Assembly (NCBI GenBank): GCA_900547165.1
Contig: URFZ01000010.1
Location: forward strand, 11,633 to 75,632
DNA from: an uncultured Eubacteriales bacterium
GTDB lineage: Bacteria > Bacillota > Clostridia > Oscillospirales > UBA644
Length of the DNA stretch: 64,000 nucleotides
Direction: 5' to 3'
Made by a program: the position numbers and the translations under genes
The notes under the pieces: model-generated
What the model was told of the DNA's origin: nothing
Databases searched by the model: none
The model's input: only the letters and a program-made list of their open reading frames with translations
Part shown: positions 1 to 8,620 of the stretch, piece after piece
How the letters are laid out: every line of letters begins with the position of its first letter
How positions within the stretch are numbered: the first letter of the stretch is position 1

Positions 1-659
1 AAATAATCATAGTTATGCCCGAAACGATGTCCGTTGAAAGACGTCAGCTGATGAAGGCATACGGAGCGGAACTTGTGCTTTCTCCCGGAGATAAAGGCAT
101 GAAAGGCGCGATAGCAAAAGCGGAGGAACTTGCAAAAGAAATCCCTAACAGTTTCATTCCGGGTCAGTTCGTCAACCCCGCAAACCCCGCTGTTCATAAG
201 GCGACCACCGGTCCCGAAATATATGAGGACACGGACGGAAAAGTTGATTTCTTCGTCGCAGGCGTAGGCACGGGCGGAACCATAACGGGCGTGGGTGAAT
301 ACCTGAAAGAAAAGAATCCGAACGTCAAAGTTGTTGCGGTTGAGCCGAAGACCTCTGCGGTACTTTCCACGGGCGTTGCGGGGCCGCACAAAATACAGGG
401 CATAGGCGCGGGCTTTGTTCCCGAGGTTTTGAACACGAAAGTTTACGACGAGATAATCCCCGTCGAAAATGAAGCGGCATTCGAAACGGGTCGTCTGATA
501 GGCAGAAAAGAGGGCGTGCTTGTGGGCATTTCCTCCGGCGCGGCGACATTTGCGGCAATAGAGATAGCAAAACGTCCCGAGAACGAGGGCAAGACAATTG
601 TGGTACTTCTTCCCGACACGGGCGACAGATACCTCTCGACCCCGCTTTTTGCGGAATAA
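1..659 (+). CDS. cysK: Cysteine synthase A, 5'-truncated by window edge
   Basis: PLP-dependent O-acetylserine sulfhydrylase, which makes cysteine from O-acetylserine and sulfide in the cytoplasm. The frame is open to the left edge and reads IIIVMPETMSVERR, the usual middle of CysK, so the start, the PLP lysine and the first part of the substrate loop lie outside the window. Visible are the PLP-phosphate loop GVGTGGTITGVG and the C-terminal GISSGAA and LLPDTGDRYLS motifs of the family. The Rrf2 regulator follows 24 bases downstream, a common pairing for cysteine genes. The remaining roughly 218 residues are intact. CysK and CysM types cannot be fully separated from this part, but the match to CysK is closer. 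Confidence 0.93.
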   Translation, partial: IIIVMPETMSVERRQLMKAYGAELVLSPGDKGMKGAIAKAEELAKEIPNSFIPGQFVNPANPAVHKATTGPEIYEDTDGKVDFFVAGVGTGGTITGVGEYLKEKNPNVKVVAVEPKTSAVLSTGVAGPHKIQGIGAGFVPEVLNTKVYDEIIPVENEAAFETGRLIGRKEGVLVGISSGAATFAAIEIAKRPENEGKTIVVLLPDTGDRYLSTPLFAE

Positions 660-683
660 AAACATTCAAGGAGTTCGTTTGAA

Positions 684-1112
684 ATGATGATATCAACGAG
701 AGGGCGCTATGCTCTTCGCGTTTTGACAGACCTCGCGGAACATCGCGGAAGCGGATATATTCCGATGAAAGACGTTGCCGAAAGGCAGGGTATTTCGCTG
801 AAATATCTTGAAAGAATAATGCCCGTGCTGATAAAGAACAAGTTTGTTGACGGAATGCACGGCAAAGGCGGCGGATACAAACTCAACAGAGAACCCGACG
901 AATACCGGGTGGGAGATATTCTGCGGTTGACGGAGGGAAACCTGGCGCCGGTTGCGTGTCTCGGAGAAGACGCGTCCCCATGCGAAAGAGCGTCGGAATG
1001 CAGAACTCTGCCGATGTGGAAAGAGTTTTATCGCATAACAAACGAATTTTTTGACGGCATTACCGTTGCGGACCTGATGAAAAAAGCCCCCGAGCCGGAC
1101 TATTACATATAG
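684..1112 (+). CDS. Rrf2 family transcriptional regulator (IscR/CymR-like)
   Basis: A 142-residue winged-helix regulator of the Rrf2 family. The N-terminus STRGRYALRVLTDLA and the recognition segment ISLKYLERIMPVL are diagnostic. Three cysteines lie in the wing region (CLGEDASPCERASEC), spaced x7 and x5, close to the iron-sulfur cluster ligands of IscR; a cluster or thiol-sensing role is inferred. The start is ATG 684, preceded by AAGGAG at 668-673. It sits 24 bases behind cysK, probably co-transcribed, and may act like CymR as a cysteine-metabolism regulator, or as an IscR-type regulator of cluster assembly. A strong terminator follows at 1146. Confidence 0.88.
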   Translation: MMISTRGRYALRVLTDLAEHRGSGYIPMKDVAERQGISLKYLERIMPVLIKNKFVDGMHGKGGGYKLNREPDEYRVGDILRLTEGNLAPVACLGEDASPCERASECRTLPMWKEFYRITNEFFDGITVADLMKKAPEPDYYI

Positions 1113-1145
1113 CCTGTCGGAATCAAAAATGCAAGAGAGTGGACG

Positions 1146-1179
1146 AAGAGCCGCGGATTTTATCCGCGGCTCTTTTTAA
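1146..1179 (+). terminator. Intrinsic terminator after the cysK-rrf2 unit
   Basis: A perfect 13-bp stem (AAGAGCCGCGGAT, 1146-1158, with 1162-1174), a TTT loop and a T-run. The A-run on the other strand could let it also serve the convergent dockerin gene. Confidence 0.9.
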
Positions 1180-1202
1180 ATTATGCTCGCTATTATACTC
1201 GC

Positions 1203-2270
1203 TTAATCCAATGTGAAGAATTTTGACGTTCTTTTTGCGACGTAATAAAACAGCGCCATCGCATCCTCAATATCTATGGCTCCGTCCCAATTCGACATTG
1301 CCCTTGACCTTTCATCGGGAGTGAGATCGACTTTTTTGGAAACCGCATAGAAAAGAAGCATTGCATCCGAAATGTCTATGTCTCCGTCGCCGTTCACGTC
1401 CCCTGCCTTGAATCTTTTGTCTGATACGCTCTTTATCATTTGAAGCTTTTCATTCATTGTGAGCGTAAACGTTATGGGGTCTCCGTCCAATGTAAAATAA
1501 CCCATGTCGCAAATCCACTGCGAACCGCTCTTTTCAACGGAAATCATCAAACTTAAAACATTTCTGTTTGATAAAGTCGGTTGATAAAGTTCCATTGCCG
1601 GTTTCACATAATCCTCGGTATACCGAACAGACTTTTTAAGTTGTTTCTGGGTCATGGTAAAATACTGTGAAACAATTTTATAAACAGCATCAAATTTCCA
1701 ATATTCATACTCTGAATACGGGGGCGAAAAAATGAAATCACCGGAAACATAAGAATCATTGCGATAAAGGATCGGCATAAGAAATCCTACAATATTATTC
1801 ACATTCGCCTTTGTCATCAGTCCGTCAAATCCGACGGTTGTAAAATCAGAACCTTTCGCATCGTAATTGACCCAAAGCGAAAGATACAGATATGCCATGT
1901 CGCAAGCCTTGATAAACGGGGTCTCAACTATTTCATTGCTTGCAAGTTCACCCAGATAAAACTTGTATACGTTTTGTTTTTTGGAGTTGACGCGAACGGT
2001 ATACGAAACGTAAACCGTTCCGAAATCGGGGTCGTTTGAAATAAAAGCCGCAATGTTCCCCTCTTCCTCATCCGGCATAAGAAGGACTGCACCCAAATCA
2101 ACGGAAATCGTCTGTCCCGACGATGTCCCGAATGTCAGTGTCATGCTGTTTGTTCCGCTGACTTTGAAACTTGTCAGATATTCTTCCTCCGCAGAAGCAA
2201 CAAAAGCCGTTCCGAACATAAAAACAACGGCAAACATTAAGCACATAATTCTTTTGGCGTTTTTTTTCAT
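1203..2270 (-). CDS. Secreted protein with C-terminal dockerin-like EF-hand repeats
   Basis: A 355-residue exported protein of unknown main function. It has a signal peptide (Lys-rich start, hydrophobic core, AFVASA-type cleavage near residue 27). Residues about 30-285 form an ectodomain I do not recognise. The tail, residues about 290-347, has two dockerin-type repeats. The first, DVNGDGDIDISD, has all calcium ligands; the second, NWDGAIDIED, has lost the first Asp. Both are followed by an AM-LFY-V-K helix. Dockerins normally anchor proteins to cohesins in cellulosomes or on the cell surface; no cohesin is in this window. The start ATG has AAAGGA upstream and a clear promoter at 2318-2346. 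The motif recurs in the small protein at 46867-47208. Confidence 0.8.
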   Translation of the reverse strand: MKKNAKRIMCLMFAVVFMFGTAFVASAEEEYLTSFKVSGTNSMTLTFGTSSGQTISVDLGAVLLMPDEEEGNIAAFISNDPDFGTVYVSYTVRVNSKKQNVYKFYLGELASNEIVETPFIKACDMAYLYLSLWVNYDAKGSDFTTVGFDGLMTKANVNNIVGFLMPILYRNDSYVSGDFIFSPPYSEYEYWKFDAVYKIVSQYFTMTQKQLKKSVRYTEDYVKPAMELYQPTLSNRNVLSLMISVEKSGSQWICDMGYFTLDGDPITFTLTMNEKLQMIKSVSDKRFKAGDVNGDGDIDISDAMLLFYAVSKKVDLTPDERSRAMSNWDGAIDIEDAMALFYYVAKRTSKFFTLD

Positions 2271-2317
2271 AACTTTTTCCTTTCATAAATCAAGAGTTTC
2301 CTTTTGTTTCCGATTCT

Positions 2318-2346
2318 ATTTTATACCTTTTATTAATAAATGTCAA
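2318..2346 (-). promoter_or_regulatory. SigA-type promoter for the dockerin-tailed protein
   Basis: On the minus strand, TTGACA (2341-2346), a 17-bp spacer and TAAAAT (2318-2323), about 48 bases upstream of the start codon. Confidence 0.7.
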
Positions 2347-2422
2347 TATGTTTCCGAATTTCTCGTCACATTTTGTTTCAAAAAAATTTGCCGCCGCATT
2401 CAAAAAGATGCGGCAGTAAAAC

Positions 2423-2683
2423 CTATCTGCTTTCGGGGTTATAATCACTGAAAAGAGTTTCCACATGAACGCCGAGTTCTTTTGCGATATGATATATTTC
2501 CACATCGCTGGCGGAACGGAACTGACCTTCAAGTTTTGAATAACTTGTCGGGTTAATATCCAACCCCGACGTCTGTAATTTTGCGATAAAAGTATTTTGC
2601 CTTATGCCCTTTTCCAACCGGAGTTCTTCAATCCGACGTCCGACGACGTTTGCGTTGCCGCAAACTTTTGTTCGTTTTTTCAT
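2423..2683 (-). CDS. Small XRE-family helix-turn-helix regulator
   Basis: An 86-residue DNA-binding protein that is almost entirely one HTH_3/Cro-CI domain: RRIEELRLEKGIRQNTFIAKLQ, then a recognition region (NPTSYSKLEG) and the closing helix (DVEIYHIAKELGVHVETLF). The frame is open further upstream, but ATG 2683 is preceded by AAGGAGACC at good spacing, so I take it as the start. There is no second domain, so it is probably a simple repressor. The target is unknown; the palindrome at 2854-2882, about 170 bases upstream, is a candidate operator. The nearest co-directional neighbour is the dockerin gene, which has its own promoter. Confidence 0.78.
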   Translation of the reverse strand: MKKRTKVCGNANVVGRRIEELRLEKGIRQNTFIAKLQTSGLDINPTSYSKLEGQFRSASDVEIYHIAKELGVHVETLFSDYNPESR

Positions 2684-2853
2684 ACACGGTCTCCTTGTCT
2701 TTGTTGCGTCAATGAGACCGATACGGACATTCACTCTTCTTTTTCTGTCTCTCCGAAATGTCAAGATAGGATTCTTCCGTCAAATCGGACAAGGGATCGA
2801 ATCTCAGCAGTTCCAAACGGTTCCACCGACACAGATTACATTATCACAAAAAA

Positions 2854-2882
2854 ATTATACCATAGCACGGACATGGTATAAT
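2854..2882. promoter_or_regulatory. Palindrome containing two divergent extended -10 boxes
   Basis: TTATACCAT (2855-2863) and ATGGTATAA (2873-2881) are perfect 9-bp arms around a 9-bp centre. Each arm reads TGGTATAAT outward, an extended -10 element, one toward the XRE gene and one toward pcrA. No good -35 box goes with either. It could be a divergent promoter, an operator for the XRE protein, or both. Two more short inverted repeats follow (TTCCG-AAG-CGGAA at 2882-2892 and AATTCC-N5-GGAATT near 2920-2936). The rest of the gap to 3071 holds only a purine-rich AAAAGGAGGA tract without a start codon. Confidence 0.5.
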
Positions 2883-3071
2883 TCCGAAGCGGAAGTATGA
2901 ATGTTGAAAATTCCGATTTGGAATTTAGTAAATAAGAGGAAAAAGGAGGAAAAAACATAGTCAGAACATATAACGTCCGAAACCGTGAACACAGCAGCCC
3001 GAAACATTTGCCGACCATGCCGCCTGACAAAGAGATTTTTGCGGAGCAAACCGAAAAAAATGTGAAATTTA

Positions 3072-3100
3072 TTGAAATTTATATAAAAATAATCTATAAT
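3072..3100 (+). promoter_or_regulatory. SigA-type promoter for pcrA
   Basis: TTGAAA (3072-3077), a 17-bp spacer and TATAAT (3095-3100), about 40 bases before the pcrA start. Confidence 0.8.
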
Positions 3101-3140
3101 GACATAATAGATAATTATAAGATAAGGACAGGCATTTCAG

Positions 3141-5504
3141 ATGGCACAAAGCGCGCAGGAGCTAAAAAGAAAAATACTCGAAGACGAATTTTCAAATCTC
3201 AATCCAATGCAGAAACAGGCGGTTTTCGCTACGGGAAACCCGCTTCTTATTCTTGCGGGCGCGGGAAGCGGAAAGACGACCGTAATCGTCAACAAGATAG
3301 GCTATCTGATAAAATACGGACATACGGCAACCGACACAAGCGAACTTTCGGACGACGATTATGCGTATCTCGAAAGATGTCTGGAAAACAAGGCGTTCAG
3401 ACAGAACGAACATTATCTTGAACTCATGCAGACAGACCCGATACCCGCAGACAGAATACTTGCGATAACATTCACAAACAAAGCCGCACAGGAAATGCGG
3501 ACGCGCATAAAGAATTTCGGCGTTAGTACAGACGGAATATGGGCAATGACATTTCACAGCGCGTGCGTAAAACTTTTGAGAATGTATGCGGACAGATTGG
3601 GGTATGCAAGGAACTTTACGATATACGATGAACAGGATTCCCTGCGGCTTATAGAAGCAACGATAAAAAGCCTTAATCTGAGAACCGAGTTATATCCGCC
3701 GAGAATTGTTCGAAAAGCAATTTCGGGCGCAAAAACGAGATTTCAAACGCCCAAGCAGTTGAAAAAAGACATAGCGTACGGCGACTATGCGGCGTTCCCG
3801 AAAATACCCGAGATTTATGCGAGATACAGACAAGGGCTTCGCGAAGCGAACGCTTTTGACTTTGATGACCTGATTTTTGAAACGGTAAGACTGCTTTCCG
3901 AGAACGACGAGATAAGAGAAAGAGTACGCGGGCGCTTTGAATATGTTTTGGTGGACGAATATCAGGATACGAACCCGCTTCAATACAAGCTTGTGTGCCT
4001 GCTCAGCGACGGAAAAAACATCTGCGTGGTGGGCGATGATGACCAAAGCATATACCGCTTTATGGGCGCGGATATAAACAATATCCTCGATTTTGAAAAG
4101 CAGTTTGAGGGAACGGAAGTTATAAGGCTTGAACAAAACTACCGTTCGACGCAGAAAATTCTTTCGGCGGCAAATGAGGTCATCGCAAACAACTGCCGCA
4201 GAAAAGGCAAGAACCTTTGGACGGCGGGCGCGGACGGAGAAAAGATAACTTACGCGTGTCTGCCCACGCAGTTTGACGAGGGCGCATACATAGCAAGAAA
4301 CGTTCTGACGGAAATGCAGGCGCACGACTTAAAATACAACGACTTCTGCGTGCTTTACAGAACACATTCGCAGTCGAACGCCATCGAATCTGCGCTTCGC
4401 GGCAACGGGATTCCCTACCGCGTATACGGCGGGCTTGCGTTTTATAAAAGAAAAGAGATACAGGACACTCTCGCATATATGAACGTCATTGTCAACCCGA
4501 ACGACAGAACAAGACTTTCGAGAGTGATAAACGAGCCGAAACGCGGCATAGGTCTGACTACGGTTGAAAAAGTTTTCGAGATAGCGTCAGCCAAAGACAA
4601 AAAGATATTCGACGTTATCGAAAACGCAAAAGACCATCCCGAACTTTCAAGGTCGGCGGATAAACTTGCAGCATTCGCCGCAATGATAAAAGCGCTTCAA
4701 GAGGCTTCGGAAGAGATGAAAGTTTCGGACCTCTATCTGACCATGCTCAAACAGACGGGTTACATGGAAATGATAGGTTCGCTTGAAATGAATGAGGCGA
4801 AAGCAAGACGCGACAACCTGCAAGAGTTTTACAACACGATAGTGACTTTTGAACAGCAGGCACAGGATGAAGCGACGTTGCAGACATTCCTTGAAGAGCA
4901 GGCGCTCATCAGCGCGGTGGACTCGCTGAACGAAAACGACGAAGCGGTCGTGCTGATGACCATTCATTGCGCAAAGGGGCTTGAATTCAACACGGTCTTC
5001 CTTTCGGGTTTTGAAGAGGGGCTCTTCCCGTCGGCGCAATCCATGGACGAACAGGACGGCGTTGAGGAAGAAAGAAGACTTTGCTACGTTGCGATGACAC
5101 GCGCAAAGAGAAAACTTTACATAACGGGTGCGCGGACACGAATGCTTTACGGCAGAACAAACGCCTGCTTACCGTCGCGTTTTCTCCAGGAAATCCCGGA
5201 AGAGTTAACGGACGTTGTACAGACAAAGATGCCCGAACATAAATCGAGTTTCGAAAAACAGCGCGAACGAATACTTCGTCACAGAGAAGAGTTTGTGCGC
5301 AACACGATGACAAAAACGGTCATTCCGAAAAAAGAAACGACATCCGTATACGAAAAAGGGATGAGAGTCAAACACAAAATATTCGGACAGGGCACCGTGA
5401 CAGATGTTCTGGCAATGACTTCGGACACCATGCTGACGGTAGTTTTCGACTCCGTCGGACAAAAGAAACTGATGGCGAATTACGCAAAATTGGAGATACT
5501 CTGA
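3141..5504 (+). CDS. pcrA: ATP-dependent DNA helicase PcrA/UvrD
   Basis: A 787-residue superfamily 1A 3'-5' helicase used in repair, in replication restart and to displace proteins from DNA. In order: Q-motif (LNPMQKQAV, residues 20-28), Walker A GAGSGKTT (40-47), motif Ia AITFTNKAAQEMR, Walker B/II VDEYQDTN (about 270), motif III VVGDDDQSIYRFMGA, motif IV EQNYRSTQKIL, motif V TIHCAKGLEF and motif VI EERRLCYVAMTRAK. The last 50 residues (KHKIFGQGTVTDV...) match the C-terminal Tudor-like tail by which PcrA binds RNA polymerase. Length is slightly above the usual 720-750. It leads the long co-directional gene run; rmuC starts one base after its stop. Confidence 0.96.
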   Translation: MAQSAQELKRKILEDEFSNLNPMQKQAVFATGNPLLILAGAGSGKTTVIVNKIGYLIKYGHTATDTSELSDDDYAYLERCLENKAFRQNEHYLELMQTDPIPADRILAITFTNKAAQEMRTRIKNFGVSTDGIWAMTFHSACVKLLRMYADRLGYARNFTIYDEQDSLRLIEATIKSLNLRTELYPPRIVRKAISGAKTRFQTPKQLKKDIAYGDYAAFPKIPEIYARYRQGLREANAFDFDDLIFETVRLLSENDEIRERVRGRFEYVLVDEYQDTNPLQYKLVCLLSDGKNICVVGDDDQSIYRFMGADINNILDFEKQFEGTEVIRLEQNYRSTQKILSAANEVIANNCRRKGKNLWTAGADGEKITYACLPTQFDEGAYIARNVLTEMQAHDLKYNDFCVLYRTHSQSNAIESALRGNGIPYRVYGGLAFYKRKEIQDTLAYMNVIVNPNDRTRLSRVINEPKRGIGLTTVEKVFEIASAKDKKIFDVIENAKDHPELSRSADKLAAFAAMIKALQEASEEMKVSDLYLTMLKQTGYMEMIGSLEMNEAKARRDNLQEFYNTIVTFEQQAQDEATLQTFLEEQALISAVDSLNENDEAVVLMTIHCAKGLEFNTVFLSGFEEGLFPSAQSMDEQDGVEEERRLCYVAMTRAKRKLYITGARTRMLYGRTNACLPSRFLQEIPEELTDVVQTKMPEHKSSFEKQRERILRHREEFVRNTMTKTVIPKKETTSVYEKGMRVKHKIFGQGTVTDVLAMTSDTMLTVVFDSVGQKKLMANYAKLEIL

Positions 5505-5505
5505 T

Positions 5506-6801
5506 ATGAACGAAACGTTGATAACGATTCTTCTCTGCGTTTCCTGCGTACTTTCGGCGGCGGCGCTTGTTGCGGCAATCGCGGCAGCGAAAAAAAAGCC
5601 GGAAAACAGCGAAAAAGAAACGCTGAAAAAACTTGACGAAGCAAAAGCGGGTTTGGACGGACGCATATCCGCTGTTCAGACTTCGGTTTCGGAAGCGATA
5701 AGAACTCTTTCGAGCCAACAGACCGAAACAGCGATGAAAGACGCTCAGACGATGAAAAATTCGCTTGACGCATTCGCAAAGCAGGTCGAAACGATGTCTG
5801 CGGGCATGGATAAACGCATGGCGGAGATACGCTTGACGATGGAAACGCGGCTCGGCGCGATGCAGGAAGACAACAACAAACGTCTTTCGCAGATAGAGAC
5901 CACCGTAAACGAAAAATTGCAGAAAACGCTTGACGAACGCGTTGCAAATTCTTTCAAGACCGTCAACGAACAACTTGAAAAAGTATATAAAGGCCTCGGA
6001 GAGATGCAGACGCTGGCAACGGGCGTGGGAGACCTGAAAAAGGTGCTTTCAAACGTCAAGACACGCGGCATACTCGGCGAAATGCAACTGGACAGAATAC
6101 TTGAAGACATTCTGACACCCGCACAGTACGACACAAACGTAATAACGAAAAAGGGCTCGAAAGATCCCGTTGAATTTGCGGTAAAAATACCGTCAAAGGA
6201 CAGCGACACGGAATATGTTTATATGCCGATAGACTCCAAATTTCCGCTTGAACGCTACGCGGCACTGCAAGACGCTTACGAACAGGGAGACGCGGCGGCG
6301 ATAAGCGCGGCATCAGCCCAACTCGAAGCGTTTATAAAAGAAAACGCAAAATCCATAAGGGAGAAATACATCGACCCTCCGCACACGACGGAATTCGGCG
6401 TAATGTTTCTGCCGACCGAGGGACTTTATGCGGAAGTGGTCAGACGCACCGAACTTGTTTCGTACATCTCTTCCAAATACCACATAAACGTTGCGGGGCC
6501 GTCCACGGTCTCGGCACTGCTGAACAGTTTGCAGATGGGTTTCAAAACGCTTGCGATAGAAAAGCGTTCGCATGAAGTTTGGAAGATACTCGGAGCGGTC
6601 AAAACGGAGTTCGGCAAATTCGAAAAAGAACTTTCGACGCTGCAAAAGAGTTTGGAAAAGGCTTCGGCTTCCGTTGACGCGCTTGTTACAACAAGAACAA
6701 GGCTGATGATGTCCAAACTCAAAAAGGTAGAAGAACTTCCCGAAGAGGAGAGCAAAAAAATACTTGACGACGCAGACGCAACGGAGACCGACGACGAATG
6801 A
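5506..6801 (+). CDS. rmuC: DNA recombination protein RmuC
   Basis: A 431-residue RmuC-family protein, a predicted PD-(D/E)XK nuclease-fold protein that limits inversions at repeats. It has one N-terminal membrane helix (residues 3-26, rich in Ala/Val/Leu), then a long coiled coil to about residue 165, then the conserved domain with LGEMQLDRILED, the PIDSKFPLERY motif (strictly conserved in the family) and the C-terminal MGFKTLAIEKRSHEVWK segment. The start is ATG one base after the pcrA stop, so translation is coupled. Its 3' end overlaps the cysteine desulfurase gene by 4 bases (ATGA). Residues 400-431 are an acidic tail. Confidence 0.93.
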   Translation: MNETLITILLCVSCVLSAAALVAAIAAAKKKPENSEKETLKKLDEAKAGLDGRISAVQTSVSEAIRTLSSQQTETAMKDAQTMKNSLDAFAKQVETMSAGMDKRMAEIRLTMETRLGAMQEDNNKRLSQIETTVNEKLQKTLDERVANSFKTVNEQLEKVYKGLGEMQTLATGVGDLKKVLSNVKTRGILGEMQLDRILEDILTPAQYDTNVITKKGSKDPVEFAVKIPSKDSDTEYVYMPIDSKFPLERYAALQDAYEQGDAAAISAASAQLEAFIKENAKSIREKYIDPPHTTEFGVMFLPTEGLYAEVVRRTELVSYISSKYHINVAGPSTVSALLNSLQMGFKTLAIEKRSHEVWKILGAVKTEFGKFEKELSTLQKSLEKASASVDALVTTRTRLMMSKLKKVEELPEEESKKILDDADATETDDE

Positions 6802-7901
6802 GCATATATCTTGACAATGCGGCGACGACTGCGGTTCTGCCCGAAGCGAGCGCGGTTGCGTGCGACACAATGACAAATCTTTACGCTAACCCCGCTTCCC
6901 TGCACACGTTCGGTTTCGAGGCTGAAAAACTGCTTGAAAAAAGCAGAGAAACGCTGGCAAAAGCCATCGGGTGCAAAAGCGAAGAACTTTTTTTCACATC
7001 GGGAGGAACGGGAAGCGATAATCTTGCCGTGCTCGGGTATCTTAAAACAAAACGCGGAGGACGGATAATAACCTCCGCATACGAACACCCTGCGGTGCTG
7101 GAATGCTTCAAACAGGCGGAAAGCAAATTCGACGTCGTTTATCTGAAACCGGAAAACGGAATAATAACGGAAGAGGCGTTGCAGCATGAGTTGACGCCCG
7201 ACACGGTGCTTGTCAGCGTTATGCACGTCAACAACGAAACGGGTGCGCTGAATCCGACGGAAAAACTTGCACGGCTGACTCACCTTGTAAAAGGAGCGGT
7301 CTTCCACACGGACGCGGTTCAGGCGTTCATGAAAGAGCCGTTTGATTATTCAAAAGTCGATATGGCATCGTTTTCTGCCCACAAAACGCACGCGCCCAAA
7401 GGTATCGGCGCGGTATACATCAAAAACGGCGTAAAAGTCAAACCCGTTCTGTTAGGCGGCGGGCAGGAAAAGGGGCTTTTCTCGGGCACGTCGAACGTTG
7501 CGGGTGCGGCGGCTTGGGCAAAAGCCGTTGAACTCACGGACATAAAAGCGAAAAGAGAAAAGGTCTCAAAAATATTTTCTCTGCTGAAAGAAAAAGTCGA
7601 GGTGCTCGGAGGGCTTGTCATAAGCCCCGAAAACGGAAGCCCGTATATTCTGAATGCCGTGTTCGAGGGGTATATGGCGGAAAACCTGCTTCATTATCTT
7701 TCAAACGAGGGCATATACGTTTCAACGGGTTCGGCGTGTTCGTCAAAACACGGAAGTCACGTTTTCAAAGCGCTCGGGCTTGAAAAATATCAAAAAAACG
7801 CATTGCGCTTTTCGTTTTCGCAGTTCACGACGGAAGAAGAAATAAACAAGACCGCAGACACGTTGAAAGACGCGCTCGGAAAGATAATAAAGAAAAGTTA
7901 A
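6798..7901 (+). CDS. Cysteine desulfurase (NifS/IscS family)
   Basis: A 367-residue class V aminotransferase-fold enzyme that takes sulfur from cysteine as an enzyme persulfide. It has YLDNAATT at residues 4-11, the TSGGTGSDN cofactor loop (67-75), PLP lysine K196 in SAHKTHAPKG, and catalytic C314 in the loop STGSACSSKHG. The active-site loop is of the short type seen in NifZ/YrvO-like desulfurases. It overlaps rmuC by ATGA. With thiI three genes downstream, its most likely job is to feed sulfur to tRNA 4-thiouridine synthesis, as NifZ does for ThiI in Bacillus. No IscU-type scaffold gene is nearby. Confidence 0.93.
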   Translation: MSIYLDNAATTAVLPEASAVACDTMTNLYANPASLHTFGFEAEKLLEKSRETLAKAIGCKSEELFFTSGGTGSDNLAVLGYLKTKRGGRIITSAYEHPAVLECFKQAESKFDVVYLKPENGIITEEALQHELTPDTVLVSVMHVNNETGALNPTEKLARLTHLVKGAVFHTDAVQAFMKEPFDYSKVDMASFSAHKTHAPKGIGAVYIKNGVKVKPVLLGGGQEKGLFSGTSNVAGAAAWAKAVELTDIKAKREKVSKIFSLLKEKVEVLGGLVISPENGSPYILNAVFEGYMAENLLHYLSNEGIYVSTGSACSSKHGSHVFKALGLEKYQKNALRFSFSQFTTEEEINKTADTLKDALGKIIKKS

Positions 7902-7916
7902 AAGGAGAATATAAAT

Positions 7917-8603
7917 ATGAAATCCAACATAATCAAGGCGGCGATAAATCTCGGCTGCATTCCCGGAACGAAAATTCTTGAGTTTTACAAGGAGATAGGC
8001 AGAGACTGCGCGGATGTAAACGAAGCGGCTTTCGACTATATTCAGGATATTTTTGCGGGAACCGTACGCGAAGAGGATGCGGCAACGAGAGCGAAAAAAC
8101 TCAAAATGACGTTTGACCCCGACGCGGAGGATTATCCGACCATGGCGGTGGGAGGCGGCGACGGCGACGTCATCATTCTCAACAGAATTTCCGACGGCGG
8201 CGAAACGGTGGTTCTCCCCGAGCCGATAACTCCGTTTTTCACTTATGACGAAGACGAGGAGTGCTACAAGAGCGGCGGAGACGAAAACCGCGCGCTTTAT
8301 ATAACCGTAGTCACGGACGGAGATCTGATAAAGGGCGTTTATATGCTCTACGGCGAGCAGTACAAAGCGCTTGCCGGCGACGGAACGGAAGTTGAAAACG
8401 GCAGAACCGCGGTAAACAAAGTTTTTGATTGCCCTGACTGCAAGTTTGAAGCGATTGCGGTTGTTCCGAAAGAATATTACGGCACGCTTCACATGCAGAA
8501 CAGACTTGAACTTGAAGCTCTTATAGCGCAGCAGACGGCGCTGTTTGAAAAAGAAGTTGAAATAGACGGCGTACCGTGCCTGATAATTTATTCGCAGAAA
8601 TAA
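7917..8603 (+). CDS. Hypothetical protein with a CPDC motif, in the iscS-metG-thiI run
   Basis: A 228-residue cytoplasmic protein I do not recognise. It has no signal peptide or membrane helix and is acidic overall. The N-terminal 60 residues look helical (CIPGTKILEFYKEIGRDCADVNEAAFDYI); the middle has a Gly-Asp-rich turn (VGGGDGDVIILN); the last third has a CPDC motif that could bind a metal or be redox active. AAAGGAG stands 5-11 bases before the ATG, and it lies 15 bases after the desulfurase and 17 bases before metG, so it is surely translated in this operon. A role tied to sulfur transfer or tRNA metabolism is guesswork from position only. Confidence 0.75.
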   Translation: MKSNIIKAAINLGCIPGTKILEFYKEIGRDCADVNEAAFDYIQDIFAGTVREEDAATRAKKLKMTFDPDAEDYPTMAVGGGDGDVIILNRISDGGETVVLPEPITPFFTYDEDEECYKSGGDENRALYITVVTDGDLIKGVYMLYGEQYKALAGDGTEVENGRTAVNKVFDCPDCKFEAIAVVPKEYYGTLHMQNRLELEALIAQQTALFEKEVEIDGVPCLIIYSQK

Positions 8604-8620
8604 CAAGGAGTTGATATAAA

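Noticed and set aside
3008..3421. 137-codon plus-strand frame across the pcrA promoter and start
   Set aside because: It reads through the pcrA promoter and its N-terminal coding region in the wrong frame.
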